Origin: Bacteroides sp.
Lineage (GTDB): Bacteria; Bacteroidota; Bacteroidia; Bacteroidales; Bacteroidaceae
NCBI GenBank assembly: GCA_022648295.1
Contig: JALCME010000002.1
Coordinates: 1-64,000, forward strand
Direction of reading: 5' to 3'
Length of the DNA stretch: 64,000 nucleotides
In this document: one piece after another, positions 63,486 through 64,000 of the stretch
How the letters are laid out: the number at the start of each line of letters is the position of its first letter
Numbering within the stretch: position 1 is the first letter of the stretch
Made by a program: the position numbers and the translations under genes
The notes under the pieces: model-generated
Seen by the model: only the letters and a program-made list of their open reading frames with translations
The model's database searches: none
What the model was told of the DNA's origin: nothing

Positions 63486-64000
63486 ATGACTATGAAACAG
63501 ACAAATGGCAGACTTCAATCGATTGATGCGTTACGCGGATTTGACATGTGTTGGATCATGGGTGTTCCTGGTATCATATATGCCTTATATGGCATCTTTG
63601 GCGGGGAAACTCTTAAAAGCTGTTGGGAACAGATGGAGCATGTGCCGTGGAATGGATTTCACCTAATGGATATGGTTTTCCCCCTTTTCTTATTTATAGC
63701 AGGGGTTTCCTTCCCTTTTTCTTTAGCCAAACGACGGGAAAAAGGAGTAAAGGATTCGTCAATGTATCTTCATCTTGTAAAGAGGACATGCATACTTATT
63801 TTGCTAGGCTTTGTGTATAACGGATGGCTGAATCTGGATGTTTCTTCTTTTCGTTTTGCCAGTGTACTGGCACATATTGGTTTGGCATGGTGCATAGGTT
63901 CCATGCTTTACATGAACATCAATAGAAAATGGGTAATAGAGATCGTTATTGCCGTGACTTTGCTTGGTTACGGACTTTTAAACGGGCTGGTGCTTGCTCC
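63486..64000 (+). CDS. HGSNAT-like (DUF5009-type) membrane acyltransferase, 3' partial
   Basis: The frame opens with ATG 63486 (or 63492) eight bases after the esterase and runs off the window end; only about 171 codons are visible. RLQSIDALRGFDMCWIMG and WNGFHLMDMVFPLFLFIAGVSFPFS are the same family signatures as in the protein at 13656-14846. Four to five hydrophobic segments are visible. It may acetylate a sugar in the periplasm, perhaps undoing or complementing the esterase encoded just before it. The acceptor is unknown. Confidence 0.8.
   Translation, partial: MTMKQTNGRLQSIDALRGFDMCWIMGVPGIIYALYGIFGGETLKSCWEQMEHVPWNGFHLMDMVFPLFLFIAGVSFPFSLAKRREKGVKDSSMYLHLVKRTCILILLGFVYNGWLNLDVSSFRFASVLAHIGLAWCIGSMLYMNINRKWVIEIVIAVTLLGYGLLNGLVLA

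Overview
The window is a stretch of chromosome from a gut Bacteroidales bacterium, almost certainly genus Bacteroides. The evidence is two SusC/SusD glycan-uptake loci, one run by an ECF sigma/FecR anti-sigma pair and one by a hybrid two-component sensor (HTCS), together with Bacteroides-type promoters (TAnnTTTG, sometimes with TTTG about 20 bp upstream), an alpha2-type glycyl-tRNA synthetase and Bacteroidetes-specific families (DUF4922, DUF1735, DUF3316-like). The species cannot be fixed from the sequence alone.

Region 1 (1-18425, + strand) is one tightly packed operon for salvage of cell-wall sugar, already running when the window opens. It encodes an amidase-like protein (5' end missing), a metallophosphatase fused to a PQQ-type propeller, a glycosyltransferase, a HIT-superfamily DUF4922 protein, a SpoIID-type protein, an AmpG/MurT-like permease, a NamZ exo-N-acetylmuramidase, a flavin/Fe-S D-lactate dehydrogenase, a HGSNAT-like membrane acyltransferase, the kinase MurK, the etherase MurQ and a beta-lactamase-fold/SGNH fusion. 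The core reads as a pathway: NamZ frees MurNAc, the permease imports it, MurK phosphorylates it, MurQ splits it to GlcNAc-6-P and D-lactate, and the dehydrogenase oxidises the D-lactate. The glycosyltransferase, DUF4922, SpoIID and acyltransferase genes have no obvious place in that scheme and are the best candidates for new biology.

Region 2 (18426-30444) is mostly housekeeping: a perfect inverted-repeat terminator, an FKBP lipoprotein and glycyl-tRNA synthetase (-), an EamA transporter, an XRE regulator with an AlbA_2/ATPase-like protein that carries an 11-bp tandem repeat, an HU-like protein, parC, a repeat-rich DUF3316-like outer-membrane protein, an S41 peptidase and tRNA-Leu(UAG). Three 12-bp palindromes at exact 23-bp spacing sit in the leader of the HU-like gene.

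Region 3 (30704-44908, - strand) is a polysaccharide utilisation locus (PUL): ECF sigma, FecR, STN-SusC, SusD, a GH18-fold binding protein that has lost its catalytic residues, a DUF1735-LamG protein, an intact GH18 endo-N-acetylglucosaminidase, an Ig-like lipoprotein and a GH92 alpha-mannosidase. This matches the content of high-mannose N-glycan PULs. A 29-codon membrane ORF lies just upstream of the sigma gene.

Region 4 (45057-64000) is a second PUL with visibly different base composition: a GHL-type hydrolase and an HTCS on the - strand, and divergent SusC, SusD, GH2, GH43 (exo-beta-1,3-galactanase-like, with Gln in place of the catalytic base), GH35, a SASA esterase and a truncated second HGSNAT-like acyltransferase. 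The enzymes point to a beta-galactan-type substrate. A 12-bp direct repeat spaced 32 bp apart, next to the SusC promoter, is a likely HTCS operator, and a 22-bp-period repeat array lies between the HTCS and the GHL gene.
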